Made by a program: the position numbers and the translations under genes. Source: Streptomyces paludis (GTDB taxonomy: Bacteria > Actinomycetota > Actinomycetes > Streptomycetales > Streptomycetaceae). From it: a stretch of DNA of 64,000 nt. How positions within the stretch are numbered: the first letter of the stretch is position 1; every line of letters begins with the position of its first letter. Where the stretch lies: positions 4,030,001 through 4,094,000 of the forward strand of contig NZ_CP031194.1 in the NCBI RefSeq assembly GCF_003344965.1, in the 5' to 3' direction. The notes beneath the pieces were generated by a model. It was given only the letters and a program-made list of their open reading frames with translations. It was not told where the DNA came from and did not search any database. Of the stretch, positions 18,674-27,275 are shown one piece after another.

Positions 18674-18922
18674 ACACGCGGCTCACCACGCTCTCCCTGG
18701 TCGTACCGGCGGGAACGGTCTTGTACGGCGTGGACATGGGGAAGCGCAGTGTGGAGCGGTCGCCGGAGGCGCCGTGCACGGTGACCGACGGCTGGCTCAA
18801 CGATGCCTGGATCACGCGCAGTCCGGCACGGTCGGTGGAGGCGGAGAGCTGGCCGGACAGCTTGATACTGGGACGAATGGTCCCGGAGGAAGCAGTCACA
18901 GGTAGTGAGCAGTAAGAGCGGC

Positions 18923-19911
18923 ATGAGTAAGCGGTACGCGGCCGAGTTCAAGTGGGACGTGGTCGCCTTGGTGTTGTCCTCAAAGAAGACGGTCACCGAG
19001 GTCGCGAGGGATCTGGGAGTGAGTCCGGAAGGGCTGCGCGGGTGGGTGAAGCAGGCGAAGGCCGACCGCGGTGAGGGACCCGCCGGGGCTTTGACCAGCG
19101 CGGACCGTGGGAAAAGCGACCGCCTTCTTCGCTCAGGACAGGATGAGGTAGACACCGTGGCGCGGTGTCGTTTCATCGATGCGGAGAAGGCGCCGGAGGG
19201 TAATTCTTCAGGTCACAGCGTTGCGTTTCTCTGCCGTGTGCGGGGAGTGCCCCGGTTCCGCCTCCCACGCGCGCAGGGCGTCGCGGCCCGCCCGGACGGT
19301 GCGGGAGCGGGCCGAGGAGGTGCTGGTGGGCGAGATCCGAGTGCTTCACGCCGGATCTCGCGGTGCCGCAGGGCCCCGCGGATCCACGCCGCCCTGCGAC
19401 CGGGACTTCACCGCGCCCCGGCCCGGGATGCGGCTCGTCGGTGATATGACTGAACTCGGCACGCTGGAAGGGAAGTTGTATCTGGCGACCTGTATCGATC
19501 TCGCGACGCGGGAGGTGGCCGGCTGGGCGATGGCCGACCACCACCGCGCCGAGCTGCCGGTCGCCGCCTTGCGGATGGCGGCCGGGCGTGGCGGTCATGC
19601 ACACGGATCGCGGCAGCGAGTACACGAGTGACGAATTCCGCAGCGGAATAAGCACGTTGCGCATGAGGCAGTCGATGGGGCGCGTCGGCTCTTGTTACGA
19701 CAATGCCGCCGCGGAAAGCTGGTTCGCCCTCCTGAAAGCGGAGACCGGTACGACCGTGTGGGAGACCCACCAGGCCGCCCGGGCCGACATTTTCCGCTAC
19801 GTCGAGGTCGAGTACAACCGCAGCCGGCTCTGTCGGCACCCCGACTACGGGTACGTCACCCCGTTCGAAACGAGATCCTTGCTCAGGCAGAGCCTCGCCC
19901 CGGCAGCGTAA
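18923..19911 (+). mobile_element. Degenerate IS3-family insertion sequence
   Basis: The OrfA start (MSKRYAAEFKWDVVALVL, then VARDLGVSPEGLRGWVKQAK) is intact, but the OrfA/OrfB junction is shortened and OrfB is broken into frames: VARCRFIDAEK, then MRLVGDMTELGTLEGKLYLATC, then MHTDRGSEYTSDEF and SCYDNAAAESWFALLK to a stop at 19911. The last two carry the D and E of the DDE triad. Several frameshifts make it inactive. It lies directly upstream of the integrase fragment and may have removed that gene's 5' part. Terminal repeats were not resolved. Confidence 0.75.
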
Positions 19912-20006
19912 ACACCCGCTGTCCAGTTCGCGGGGGGAACTTCACATGCCTTGACGATGCTGGCGAGCTTGCGCTGGGTCTGTGCCCGGCGGGTCTCATT
20001 GCCTAG

Positions 20007-20402
20007 TTCCCGGCGCCGCCCGAGCTGCGCCGCCACCTTCAGTGGTTCGCCGAGAAGGAACCGGACGGACTGCTCATCGTCGGAGAACGCGGAGCCGCCT
20101 TGCGCCGGTCATCCTTCGGGCGCAAGTGGCGCAAGGCGCGGACCGCGGCGGGCCTGCCGGACAGCTTCCGCTTCTACGATCTCCGCCACACCGGCAACAC
20201 CCTGGCGGCGGACTCGGGCGCGAAGCTCAAGGACCTCATGGTCCGGGCGGGCCAGTCCAGCCCCAAGGCACAGCTGATCTACCAGCACTCCAAGAAGAAG
20301 CACCAGCGCAAGCTCGCGAAGAGCATCGAAGCCGAAGTCCGGCAGCAGCGCGGCGAAGCAGCCGAGCAGGCCCAGGCGGAGACGCGGAAGCACTCCGGCT
20401 GA
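20007..20402 (+). pseudogene. C-terminal fragment of a tyrosine integrase
   Basis: About 131 codons closely matching the C-terminal third of the intact integrase at 53956-55164: shared blocks are FGRKWRKAR, FYDLRHTGNTLAAD, AKLKDLMVRAGQSS and AQLIYQHS. The fragment keeps the HxxR and Tyr catalytic motifs but lacks the N-terminal and central domains, and an in-frame stop lies just upstream. It sits 270 bp before attachment repeat B, just as the intact gene precedes the tRNA, so it is the dead integrase of the older element. Confidence 0.9.
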
Positions 20403-20642
20403 GGTCGTGGCGGCCACGTCCGTCGCGTTGTGGCGGAGGCGGCACCGTTCAGCAACAGCGGTTCTGTCTCCGCTCCACGCTCCCGGCGGGGTTTGCGGGC
20501 AGCCGCATCGCTTTCGCAATGCCGCAACACCCCACACCCGTGTGACCCAGTTCACAGGAAACGCGTCTCGCCATTCGAGGAGTTCGGCGCAGAAAGGCTG
20601 GTGGAGGGCTGGCCGGACAAGAAATGGTCTAGGCAGCAACGA

Positions 20643-20667
20643 AGCCCCGGGCCGCTGGCCTGGGGCT
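20643..20667 (-). terminator. Hairpin beside the middle tRNA-Gly repeat
   Basis: An 11-bp stem (AGCCCCGGGCC with GGCCTGGGGCT, one G-T pair) lies a few bases beyond the 3' end of tRNA-Gly copy B, in the position of a tRNA terminator. Confidence 0.6.
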
Positions 20668-20673
20668 CTTCTT

Positions 20674-20717
20674 TGGAGCGGGTGACGAGAATCGAACTCG
20701 CGCTCTGAGCTTGGGAA
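20674..20717 (-). repeat. Middle attachment repeat: 3' part of tRNA-Gly (copy B)
   Basis: Identical over 44 bases to copies A and C; A and B share two further bases. It forms the right limit of the older element and the left limit of the younger one. No 5' tRNA half is present. Confidence 0.85.
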
Positions 20718-20829
20718 TCACCCGGTACTCGGGTAGGCGTGTAGGTCCTGACCTGCGAATACGCCCGCTGACGGTGCCGTTCAGGCTGCGTCGGCGCAAC
20801 CCTTGTTGACCGCTGTTTACCGCTCCTAC

Positions 20830-20847
20830 TGGCACGTTATGGCACGC
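20830..20847. repeat. Putative integrase arm sites, left end
   Basis: Two close copies of TGGCACG (20830-20836 and 20840-20846), the second within TTATGGCACGC. The same 11-mer recurs just inside the right end of the element (56747-56757), again next to a second copy. Position and pairing suggest arm-type binding sites for the integrase or excisionase. Confidence 0.35.
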
Positions 20848-20877
20848 CCCCTCCGCGGTCGGGAGAGACGGGATCGC

Positions 20878-20916
20878 CTCGCGACTGCTGCTGAACGAAT
20901 CAGCAGCAGTCGCGAG
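20878..20916 (-). terminator. 17-bp perfect hairpin downstream of the ImmA/IrrE gene
   Basis: CTCGCGACTGCTGCTGA pairs perfectly with its complement across a five-base loop. It lies 90 bases past the stop of the minus-strand peptidase gene and has no U-tract, as is common for Streptomyces terminators. Confidence 0.55.
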
Positions 20917-21006
20917 GTGAGTTCCGTCGGTGACGGGTGGCATGCTCGCGGCCATGAGTCTGAACATTTCGTTACGGCGGGCGCGGTGGGGTCGGCGTAG
21001 AGACCG

Positions 21007-22176
21007 CTACTGGACCAGGCGGAGCACCGGCCTCTGTTCCTGGACACCCAGCAAGTCCCGCACCCTCGCGCTTGTCCAGGCCAGTTCATGTGCCAGTTGA
21101 GGAACCGAGAGGCTCGCTTCCTTGGCAGCCAGCTCGAAGGCTTGCCCAAGCAGCGAAGGCCGCTCGCCGGGGAAGTTCGAGACTGATTCGGCGGTGAAGC
21201 CCGGCTGGCCGTCGAGGGCGCGTAGGCGTTGATACGTCCTGCTGGCGGTGGCGTCGGAGATCAGCCCCAGCTCGCGGCATCGGTAGACGAGCGAGTGGAG
21301 GGAGACTCCCCAGATTCCCCTGAGCTCGGCCAGGCGTGCAAGATCCATTCGCCGTGGCAGGAACGGCAGGATGCTGTCCTGGGGGGTCAGGAACTCGGCG
21401 GCGAAGGCATCAGCCTGCTTCTCCTGACGGCTGTCACCGGTGGCATCGCCGTGGAGCACAAGGTGGCCCAGCTCATGGGCAGCCGTGAACCGGTGTCGGT
21501 AGATGTCATCGGCCCGGTTGGCGGTCAGAACGACGAGCGGCCGCGCGGCCCGGGTGGAAAAGGCGTCCACGCTCGCGGCGGAAGGATCATTGGCAGGTGG
21601 CATGACCACCACGATCCCGTGAGATTCCATCCGCCTCACCAGGTGCGTGACAGGGCCGTCGCCGAGGCCCCAGCGCCTGCGCAGTTCGCGGGCGGCGGAC
21701 GCGGGGTCGGTAGACAACTCCTCGCCGGGGTGAACCTCCCCGCCGGCGAAACCGGGCAGATCGACGATAGGCAACTGGATCCGCTGTTCCAGCGCGTACG
21801 TGAGCTCCCAGACCTGCTCGGCGAAGGCGAGCGCACGCTCTCGCTGGGACTTCGGGGTGCTGCGCAGGCTTCGGAAATGCGCCATGGAAGCGTCGAGTCG
21901 ATTGGCCGGCCTTCCCAGCAGGAAGAACGTCACCGGAACTCCGAGGATCTCCGCGAGCCGGGGGATCAAGTCAGGTCGTGGCTTCGACACTCCTGTCTCG
22001 TACTGACCCACGGCGGCAGGCGTCACCCCGAGCTGGGCGGCCACGTCCTTCTTCGTCATCTCCGCCAGCCGACGGGCTTGTGTCAGCCGGGTGGGATCGA
22101 AGGCGTCGGAAACGGCACGTGGCGTGGCGCCTCGTTCTTCCGTACCGGGAATGAGGTCTTGCTTAATGGGTCGCAT
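21007..22176 (-). CDS. XRE regulator fused to an ImmA/IrrE metallopeptidase
   Basis: A 389-residue fusion. Residues 30-85 form an XRE helix-turn-helix (DVAAQLGVTPAAVGQYETGVSKP). The rest is an ImmA/IrrE (M78-like) peptidase with zinc motif HELGH at 234-238 and the third ligand in EKQADAFAAEF. Relatives cleave a repressor or partner in response to a signal, in mobile-element induction, DNA-damage response or toxin control. Its start overlaps the end of the upstream gene by 14 bp, so the two are coupled and the upstream product is the obvious partner or substrate. It lies just inside the left end of the younger element. Confidence 0.85.
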   Translation of the reverse strand: MRPIKQDLIPGTEERGATPRAVSDAFDPTRLTQARRLAEMTKKDVAAQLGVTPAAVGQYETGVSKPRPDLIPRLAEILGVPVTFFLLGRPANRLDASMAHFRSLRSTPKSQRERALAFAEQVWELTYALEQRIQLPIVDLPGFAGGEVHPGEELSTDPASAARELRRRWGLGDGPVTHLVRRMESHGIVVVMPPANDPSAASVDAFSTRAARPLVVLTANRADDIYRHRFTAAHELGHLVLHGDATGDSRQEKQADAFAAEFLTPQDSILPFLPRRMDLARLAELRGIWGVSLHSLVYRCRELGLISDATASRTYQRLRALDGQPGFTAESVSNFPGERPSLLGQAFELAAKEASLSVPQLAHELAWTSARVRDLLGVQEQRPVLRLVQ

Positions 22177-22957
22177 CGCCTTCGCTGGTCTGGTCCTTGA
22201 CGGGTTCTGCCTCAGTCTGCGCGGGTACGTGCAGGGCCTGGTCCGAGGCCGTACGAGAGGACAGCGTAAGGGTGGGTTCGGTTCCGTCGGCGAAGCTGGT
22301 GTGTGCGGTGACCTGGTTCGGAATGCTGATCGGCCGCAGGGTGTACGAGGTGACCGCCTGAGGCAGGTGGAGCGGCTCTGGATCGGTGGCCCATTCCAGC
22401 TGCCGGTTCATCCCGAGCGCCGCGATGCCCCAGTACGCCTCAAGAAGCTCCGAGGCGTTGCAGGCGAAGGGCACCAGGATCAGCTGGGTGCCCTGCGGGA
22501 CGGTCGCCAGAGCACCGCGCGGTTCGGCGGTCGGGACGGCCGGTCCGAAGTCGAGGTCGAACGGGTCCTGGGTGTGCTTCGGCGCCGGTGCGAAGGTGAA
22601 GAGCTCCTGTACCAGCTGGGACTCACTGGGGATGCGCGCGGTGCGTACGTCCGACTTGGTCTTGGAGTACCGGAACGGGTAGAGCAGCCCGTTGCCGATG
22701 AGCATCAGCTCGTAAGAGAACCCGAACGGCTTGACCGCGCGGGCGCCGGGCAAATCCTTGAGTTCGTCCTGCAGCCGCTCGTACTGGTTCTCATATCGGC
22801 TGGTGCCGTACGTGCGGGTGGTACGGGATGCGGCTTGTTCCTGTGCGGCCTGTGCGTTGGCCTGCATGTTGCGAAGGCCCTGCCCGACGCCGAGGCGTAC
22901 AGCTGCTGCTTGCTTGCCGAACACGTCGGTCGCCCACTGTGAGGAAGGCATACTCAT
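22163..22957 (-). CDS. Unknown protein coupled to the ImmA/IrrE peptidase
   Basis: A 264-residue protein read from ATG 22957, with TAGGAG eight bases upstream; the ATG at 22987 has no such site. It has a helical Gln/Ala-rich N-terminus (QGLRNMQANAQAAQEQ), a basic Tyr-rich stretch (RYENQYERLQDELKDL) and a Phe/Tyr-rich core (FGFSYELMLIGNGLLYPFRY), then a disordered acidic tail. No known domain, signal peptide or membrane span. Tight coupling to the peptidase suggests a two-component system, with this protein as effector, substrate or antitoxin-like partner. Function open. Confidence 0.65.
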   Translation of the reverse strand: MSMPSSQWATDVFGKQAAAVRLGVGQGLRNMQANAQAAQEQAASRTTRTYGTSRYENQYERLQDELKDLPGARAVKPFGFSYELMLIGNGLLYPFRYSKTKSDVRTARIPSESQLVQELFTFAPAPKHTQDPFDLDFGPAVPTAEPRGALATVPQGTQLILVPFACNASELLEAYWGIAALGMNRQLEWATDPEPLHLPQAVTSYTLRPISIPNQVTAHTSFADGTEPTLTLSSRTASDQALHVPAQTEAEPVKDQTSEGDATH

Positions 22958-23521
22958 GCGGACGACTCCTAGGGTCGGACTACGCATCGAAGCATTTCAG
23001 TGCAGTCTCGACTTTAGTTGATGTCGAAGAATTTGCAAAACTGCTTTGGTGCTCGGCGTGCTCTTGCCCACGGGCCGAGTCCAGGAGCCTTCTCTCCGAC
23101 TGCTGTGGCATGCCAACGAGGCCGATCTCGGAGTGTGTTGGCCCGGCAGGGCGTCATGGAGGATTTCCCGGGCGTAGGGGGCGTCGAGCACAGCGCGTGC
23201 GGCGGCTGCTGGGTGGGGTGAGCTGATCGGACTGGGCGCGGGGCGTATGCCGCTTCCCCTTGGGAGGATTGCATTGGCCGGTCCGAGAGTTGGCTTGGAT
23301 GCCGCATCGGTACTTCGCTGACGGATGCGGCGGTGCCCAGCTCTCTTCGGGTGGAAGCCTCAGCGAGTACGGCAACTGGTCCCCGTAGAGGCTGCGACGC
23401 TGCTGCGGATGACGCGGTCGCTGACGTGTATTGCGGTTGTCATCTCGTCGTGAGGATGGGCGGGGACCGCGCCCACGCCGAGCGCGCAGGCATGGAGGAG
23501 AGCACGGCAGTTCCGCGCTTC
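22958..23521. other. Non-coding stretch upstream of the ImmA/IrrE pair
   Basis: About 560 bases without a supportable gene; ORFs on both strands lack codon bias. The part nearest 22957 is AT-richer and should hold the promoter of the minus-strand pair. A partial palindrome, TCGAC-N10-GTCGA (23008-23027), could be an operator for the XRE protein. Confidence 0.45.
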
Positions 23522-24455
23522 TCAATCGGTCGCGAGGGCGGTGAGCGAGGGGTGCACGAGGATCTCCCGGGCCGCGTACCCGTCGGTCGTTTTCATTGTC
23601 CGGCGGTGCAGGTCCGCGACCACCAGTCGCGCCGCCGGGTCTTCGGGGGAGGCGATTGCGTCCAGTGCTGTGAGGCCGAGCCGGGTGTTGAAGACGGTCA
23701 TGCCCGGCTCGGCCGCGCGGTCGAGGCAGTTGGACACCAGGTCCCGCAGATGGCGATGGAACGGCTGGCCGGCGGCCCGGCGGGTCAGTACAGTCAGGCA
23801 GTTGGTAACGGCGTCCTCCCACGGCTGGCCCGGTTCTGTGCAGGACAAGAGGTCCTCAGCGGCGGGTGCGTCACCGGCGGTGAGGGCCGCGAGGACGGCG
23901 ACCTGGCGGTCGTCGACGTGGACGAGCGCCTCGGCCCAGCGCCCAGCGGTGGTTAGGGCGCGTGTGCCGTCGGCGGGGAGGACGCTCTCACAGCCAGGTG
24001 CGGACGTCGTGGCGGTCGGCGGCGGTGGCTACGAGGTCCGCGGGTATGGCGATGCCCTCGACCTGGATGGAGTTCGCCGTGGTGGCGGCGTTGAACAGGA
24101 TCAGGAGGCGGTGGCGGGCGTCATCGGCCTGCCTGGCTCGGAGCTGGAGGCGGCCGACGTTGACGACGGGTTCGAGGGCGCGGATCGCGGCCGTCGCGTT
24201 CAAGGGGGCGGCGTGCAGGTAGGCGGTGGTGTGCTGGTGGCACATCGTGCGGGCGATGGCCAGGGTGCCGACGTCTGAGGCGAGCAGGGCGGCCTGGTTG
24301 TAGACCGTGGAGGCGATGCTCGGGTTGTTCTGATTGATGGCGGTGTTGGCGAGTTCGGACAGTGCCTGTACACGCTGGGGAAGGGGGAGGTAGGTCGGGC
24401 GGGGGCGAGCGACGAGGGGGAAGCGCCGGGCTAGGGAGTCAGGGAGTTTCCACAC
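23522..24455 (-). pseudogene. Frameshifted Streptomyces regulator-like protein
   Basis: Two frames together give one protein. From GTG 24455 it reads MWKLPDSLARRFPL, RVQALSELANTAINQNN and RTMCHQHTTAYLHAAP to RHDVRTWL, then a TGA near 23990. One frame change later it continues with VLPADGTRALTTAGRWAEAL, QVAVLAALTAGDA, PWEDAVTNCLTVL and LTALDAIASPEDPAARLV to a stop at 23522. The joined product of about 310 residues is helix-repeat-like and resembles Streptomyces proteins that sit with RiPP or regulatory loci. A single event disrupts it; sequencing error cannot be excluded from this window alone. Confidence 0.6.
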
Positions 24456-24663
24456 GGTCTGCGGTGCTCCTCTCGGTGGTGGTGGGGTTGGGGCCGAAGA
24501 TGACGGTCGTAGCGGCGGCCGTGAGCGTGGCCTGTGTGGCGTAGGGCAGGCCGATGCGGTTCCAGGCGAAGATCACGTGGTGGGCCTGGACGTCACGTAG
24601 GCCGCGGTGGAGTTGCCCAGAGTCCGAGAGGCACGGACTGCCGTGCCAATGCCTTCCGGCAAC
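24439..24663 (-). pseudogene. C-terminal fragment of a lantibiotic-dehydratase-type (SpaB_C-like) protein
   Basis: One frame reads LHRGLRDVQAHHVIFAWNRI, then GLPYATQATLTAAATTVIFG, and stops at 24439-24441, overlapping the start of the regulator-like pseudogene. An 'HHxxFxWNRxGL' C-terminus is what I remember of thiopeptide-type bacteriocin proteins that accompany lanthipeptide loci. Only about 70 codons remain. The overlap with the next frame suggests a former operon. The family assignment is from memory and tentative. Confidence 0.4.
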
Positions 24664-24714
24664 TCGTCCCTCAAGCTGTTCGTCGCACTGCTGAACGTCC
24701 GGGGCCCTCCGGCT

Positions 24715-25287
24715 CTACTCGTCCCGAGAGGCCCCAGGCAAGGTGTACACAAACTCCTTGCCGCCGCCATCGGGGCCGGTAGTACGTTCACGCTTGAGAG
24801 CCCCTGCTTCGACCAGACGCTTCAGCCGGTTGTTCGCGTTGGATGGCGAGACGCCCATGGCTTCGGCGAGAGAGGTCGCCCGAAAGCTACGGAGCTGACG
24901 TGCATGCTCGTATGTGTCTGCCAGCAGTGTCACGTCTCCGAGAAGGAGACCCTTGTCGCCGTCTACCGCGATCTGCTTGCGCCGCTCCAGGCAGACAGCA
25001 ACTGCATCACGTGTCTCTTCATCCAACCCGACCAGGTGGACACCTGCGACGCCGCTATCACCCGCGGCCAACGAGAGGTAGAACTTCCCGAGGAATTCGT
25101 CGGTAAAGCTGTTCGTCATCGCCGTGACGCCCGTGAAGTCAATGATCAACAGGGAGGCCGAGCCGCATGCGCGGACGTGGGTCTCCAGCGCAGTACGCGT
25201 GCTGGCGCCGTCATCACGAGTGAAGAGAAACGTGCCGCGGTCACGGACAGTGAACCTGGACGACAGCTTATCCTTGGTCGGTTTCAT
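24715..25287 (-). CDS. STAS-like (DUF4325) protein with C-terminal winged helix
   Basis: A 190-residue protein. Residues 1-115 look like the STAS-like DUF4325 fold: IIDFTGVTAMTNSFTDEFLG is the diagnostic helix-strand region. Residues about 130-185 form a winged helix (TSLAEAMGVSPSNANNRLKRLVEAGALKRE). Related proteins are usually encoded beside a GHKL ATPase, as here, 23 bases downstream of its stop. By analogy with anti-sigma-factor antagonists the pair may form a kinase/partner switch; the attached DNA-binding domain would give a direct transcriptional output. Target unknown. Confidence 0.7.
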   Translation of the reverse strand: MKPTKDKLSSRFTVRDRGTFLFTRDDGASTRTALETHVRACGSASLLIIDFTGVTAMTNSFTDEFLGKFYLSLAAGDSGVAGVHLVGLDEETRDAVAVCLERRKQIAVDGDKGLLLGDVTLLADTYEHARQLRSFRATSLAEAMGVSPSNANNRLKRLVEAGALKRERTTGPDGGGKEFVYTLPGASRDE

Positions 25288-25310
25288 TGAACAAATTTAA
25301 GCACGCGCGC

Positions 25311-26162
25311 CTATGGCGCGAGGGCTACTCGCAACCACGCCCAAGTGCCCTCTACCCAGTCGGGGGAAGACTCCCTCCGGGATCCGCGAATGGTGGCCGG
25401 TCGCAGGCGAGTACGGACAAGTCCATCACCGCTGCGCAGCACGAGACGTGCGGGGTTGGAGGCTCCCGCCTGGGCCAGCGCATCAGTTAGTCCATGACCT
25501 CGCAGTTCGTCGGTTCCGCTTACGCCCGGTTCTAGCGCCCGACGCAGTGCGTCAACGCTCGTCATGACCCCTTCGTGTATCGGGTTCCTCCGCAGGTGAC
25601 CTAGTACGCCGACACCGGTGTCACAGATGGCCACCTCCAGCCCCCGTTCGCCGGTCGTCCTGCCGGTATAGGTCTGAGCGGCGATGAACGCCGCCGATGA
25701 GTCGGCGCCATGGCTGACCGCGTTGTCGATGAGTTCACCAACGCTTCGGGAGACTCGCCTGCCGGCAGCCTCGCCCAGAGCGGCTTCGGCAAGTCGTCCA
25801 ATCCGCTTCCCTACGTTCCCGACCGTGTCAACGGTCAGGGGGCTGGTCTCAAGCAACACGGACCTGCGGTCGTTGCGGATGTCGAAGGGCAGATGACCAA
25901 CGATCCGTGTCTCAGGTGGTAGGCACCCGATGAGATTCATGCGCTGGACATAGGACGCCACGCCGGCGCTGGCCGGAAGTCTCAGTTCAATTCCCAGCCC
26001 GGCCGTACTCCCCTTACGGGCAAGTGCAGCAACCGCAGCAAGGTCGAGAGGGCTGGCGAAACACAGTCGTCTGGCGTCGACGACAAGATCTGGGCCAGCG
26101 TCAGCGAAAGCACGCAGCTTCCTCCGAAGCAAGGGGCGGCGACCGACCAGTTCGAGCATCAC
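25311..26162 (-). CDS. GHKL-type ATPase paired with the STAS-like protein
   Basis: A 283-residue protein with the GHKL ATP-binding motifs: N box ELIDNA (143-148) and G1 DTGVG (181-185), with a possible G2 at GHGLTDAL. The first 80 residues resemble a STAS-like strand/helix layout (VVDARRLCFASPLDLAAVAAL). No phospho-accepting His and no membrane segment are seen, so it is RsbW-like rather than a sensor kinase. The start is GTG 26162 or ATG 26159. It is first of the two-gene unit and divergent from the CBASS operon. Confidence 0.75.
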   Translation of the reverse strand: MMLELVGRRPLLRRKLRAFADAGPDLVVDARRLCFASPLDLAAVAALARKGSTAGLGIELRLPASAGVASYVQRMNLIGCLPPETRIVGHLPFDIRNDRRSVLLETSPLTVDTVGNVGKRIGRLAEAALGEAAGRRVSRSVGELIDNAVSHGADSSAAFIAAQTYTGRTTGERGLEVAICDTGVGVLGHLRRNPIHEGVMTSVDALRRALEPGVSGTDELRGHGLTDALAQAGASNPARLVLRSGDGLVRTRLRPATIRGSRRESSPDWVEGTWAWLRVALAP

Positions 26163-26252
26163 AGCACGTCACGATGCCAGTCCAACCGCTGTGAGCGCGA
26201 GGAGATCACCCGATCGTGTGAACGTGGCCCCTGAAGGGGCATCAGACTGATA

Positions 26253-26278
26253 CGCTTTCAATGACGTCAATGAAAGCG
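26253..26278 (+). promoter_or_regulatory. Palindrome in the CBASS leader
   Basis: CGCTTTCA-N10-TGAAAGCG ends eight bases before the CD-NTase start and overlaps its leader. A second small hairpin, GCCCC-TGAA-GGGGC, lies at 26227-26240. Either could bind a repressor or shape the leader RNA; the region is also the divergent promoter of the GHKL gene. Confidence 0.45.
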
Positions 26279-26285
26279 AGGGAAA

Positions 26286-27275
26286 ATGCAGCACACCACG
26301 TACTTCGACGCCTTCCTCAAGGGCCGGGTCAATCTCAGCGATGCCAAGCTGAACCTGCTTGACGTGCGAGTCGATACGATCTTCGGGGTTCTCAAGGCTG
26401 ACGCGGAGATCGGCCACCTGGTCAGGGGCAAGAAGCCCCAAGGCTCGTGGGCCCAGCGCACCATCATCAACCCGGTTGGTGACAAGGAGTTCGACGCCGA
26501 CTTCATGCTCGACATGAAGGAGAACGCCGACTGGGCGCACAGTCCTAAGCTCTACATCGAAAGCGTCTATGCGGCACTCCACCGGCACAGCACCTACAAG
26601 GGCATGCCCCACACTCGCAAATGTCGGTGCGTCCAGCTCAGCTACGCGAACTCGATGCACGTTGACATCGTTCCCTACGTCCGGCTCGCCAGCGGTCGCG
26701 AGGTCATCGTGAACCGGGACGAGGACCGGTGGGAGGACACTAATCCGGCAGGCTTCACGGCTTGGATGCAGGCGAAGGACGCGATCGCGGACGGCAATCT
26801 CCGTAAGGTCATCAGGCTGATGAAGTACCTGCGCGACCACAAGGGATCCTTCACCGGCACCAGGTCGATCATCCTCACCACCCTGCTCGGCGAGCGGGTC
26901 TCCGAGTTCTCCAAGCCCGCCAACCCCGGCTACTACGGCAACGTCCCCACCGCCTTGCTCCACATCGTCAGCGACCTCGACGACTGGCTCCAGCAGCGCC
27001 CCTTCAAGCCCTCTATCCCTGACCCTTCGGGCTCGGGGGTGACCTTCGATCACCGGTGGGACCAAACCACTTACGCGTACTTCCGCGCGCGGATCCACGT
27101 CCACGCGGCACAGATCCAGAGTGCCTACAGGGAGACCGATCCGGCGAAAAGCGTTCGTCTGTGGCAAGAGGTCTTCGGCGACCGCTTCCAGGCACCGGTC
27201 ACTTCAGGCGGTTCCAAGTTCTTCGTACCGGTACCTGCCATCACGACGGTTACCAGGACCGGACGCGCGGGATGA
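26286..27275 (+). CDS. CBASS CD-NTase (cyclic oligonucleotide synthase)
   Basis: A 329-residue nucleotidyltransferase with the CD-NTase active site: GSWAQ (53-57), the metal-binding pair in EFDADFM (Asp70 and Asp72) and a third Asp in MHVDIVPY (Asp127). In CBASS such enzymes make cyclic di- or trinucleotides on phage infection. GAGGGA precedes ATG 26286. The stop overlaps the next gene (ATGA), which encodes the E2-E1 fusion that primes CD-NTases by conjugating their C-terminus; the C-terminus here ends TRTGRAG, with a Gly last. The nucleotide product cannot be read from sequence. Confidence 0.9.
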   Translation: MQHTTYFDAFLKGRVNLSDAKLNLLDVRVDTIFGVLKADAEIGHLVRGKKPQGSWAQRTIINPVGDKEFDADFMLDMKENADWAHSPKLYIESVYAALHRHSTYKGMPHTRKCRCVQLSYANSMHVDIVPYVRLASGREVIVNRDEDRWEDTNPAGFTAWMQAKDAIADGNLRKVIRLMKYLRDHKGSFTGTRSIILTTLLGERVSEFSKPANPGYYGNVPTALLHIVSDLDDWLQQRPFKPSIPDPSGSGVTFDHRWDQTTYAYFRARIHVHAAQIQSAYRETDPAKSVRLWQEVFGDRFQAPVTSGGSKFFVPVPAITTVTRTGRAG

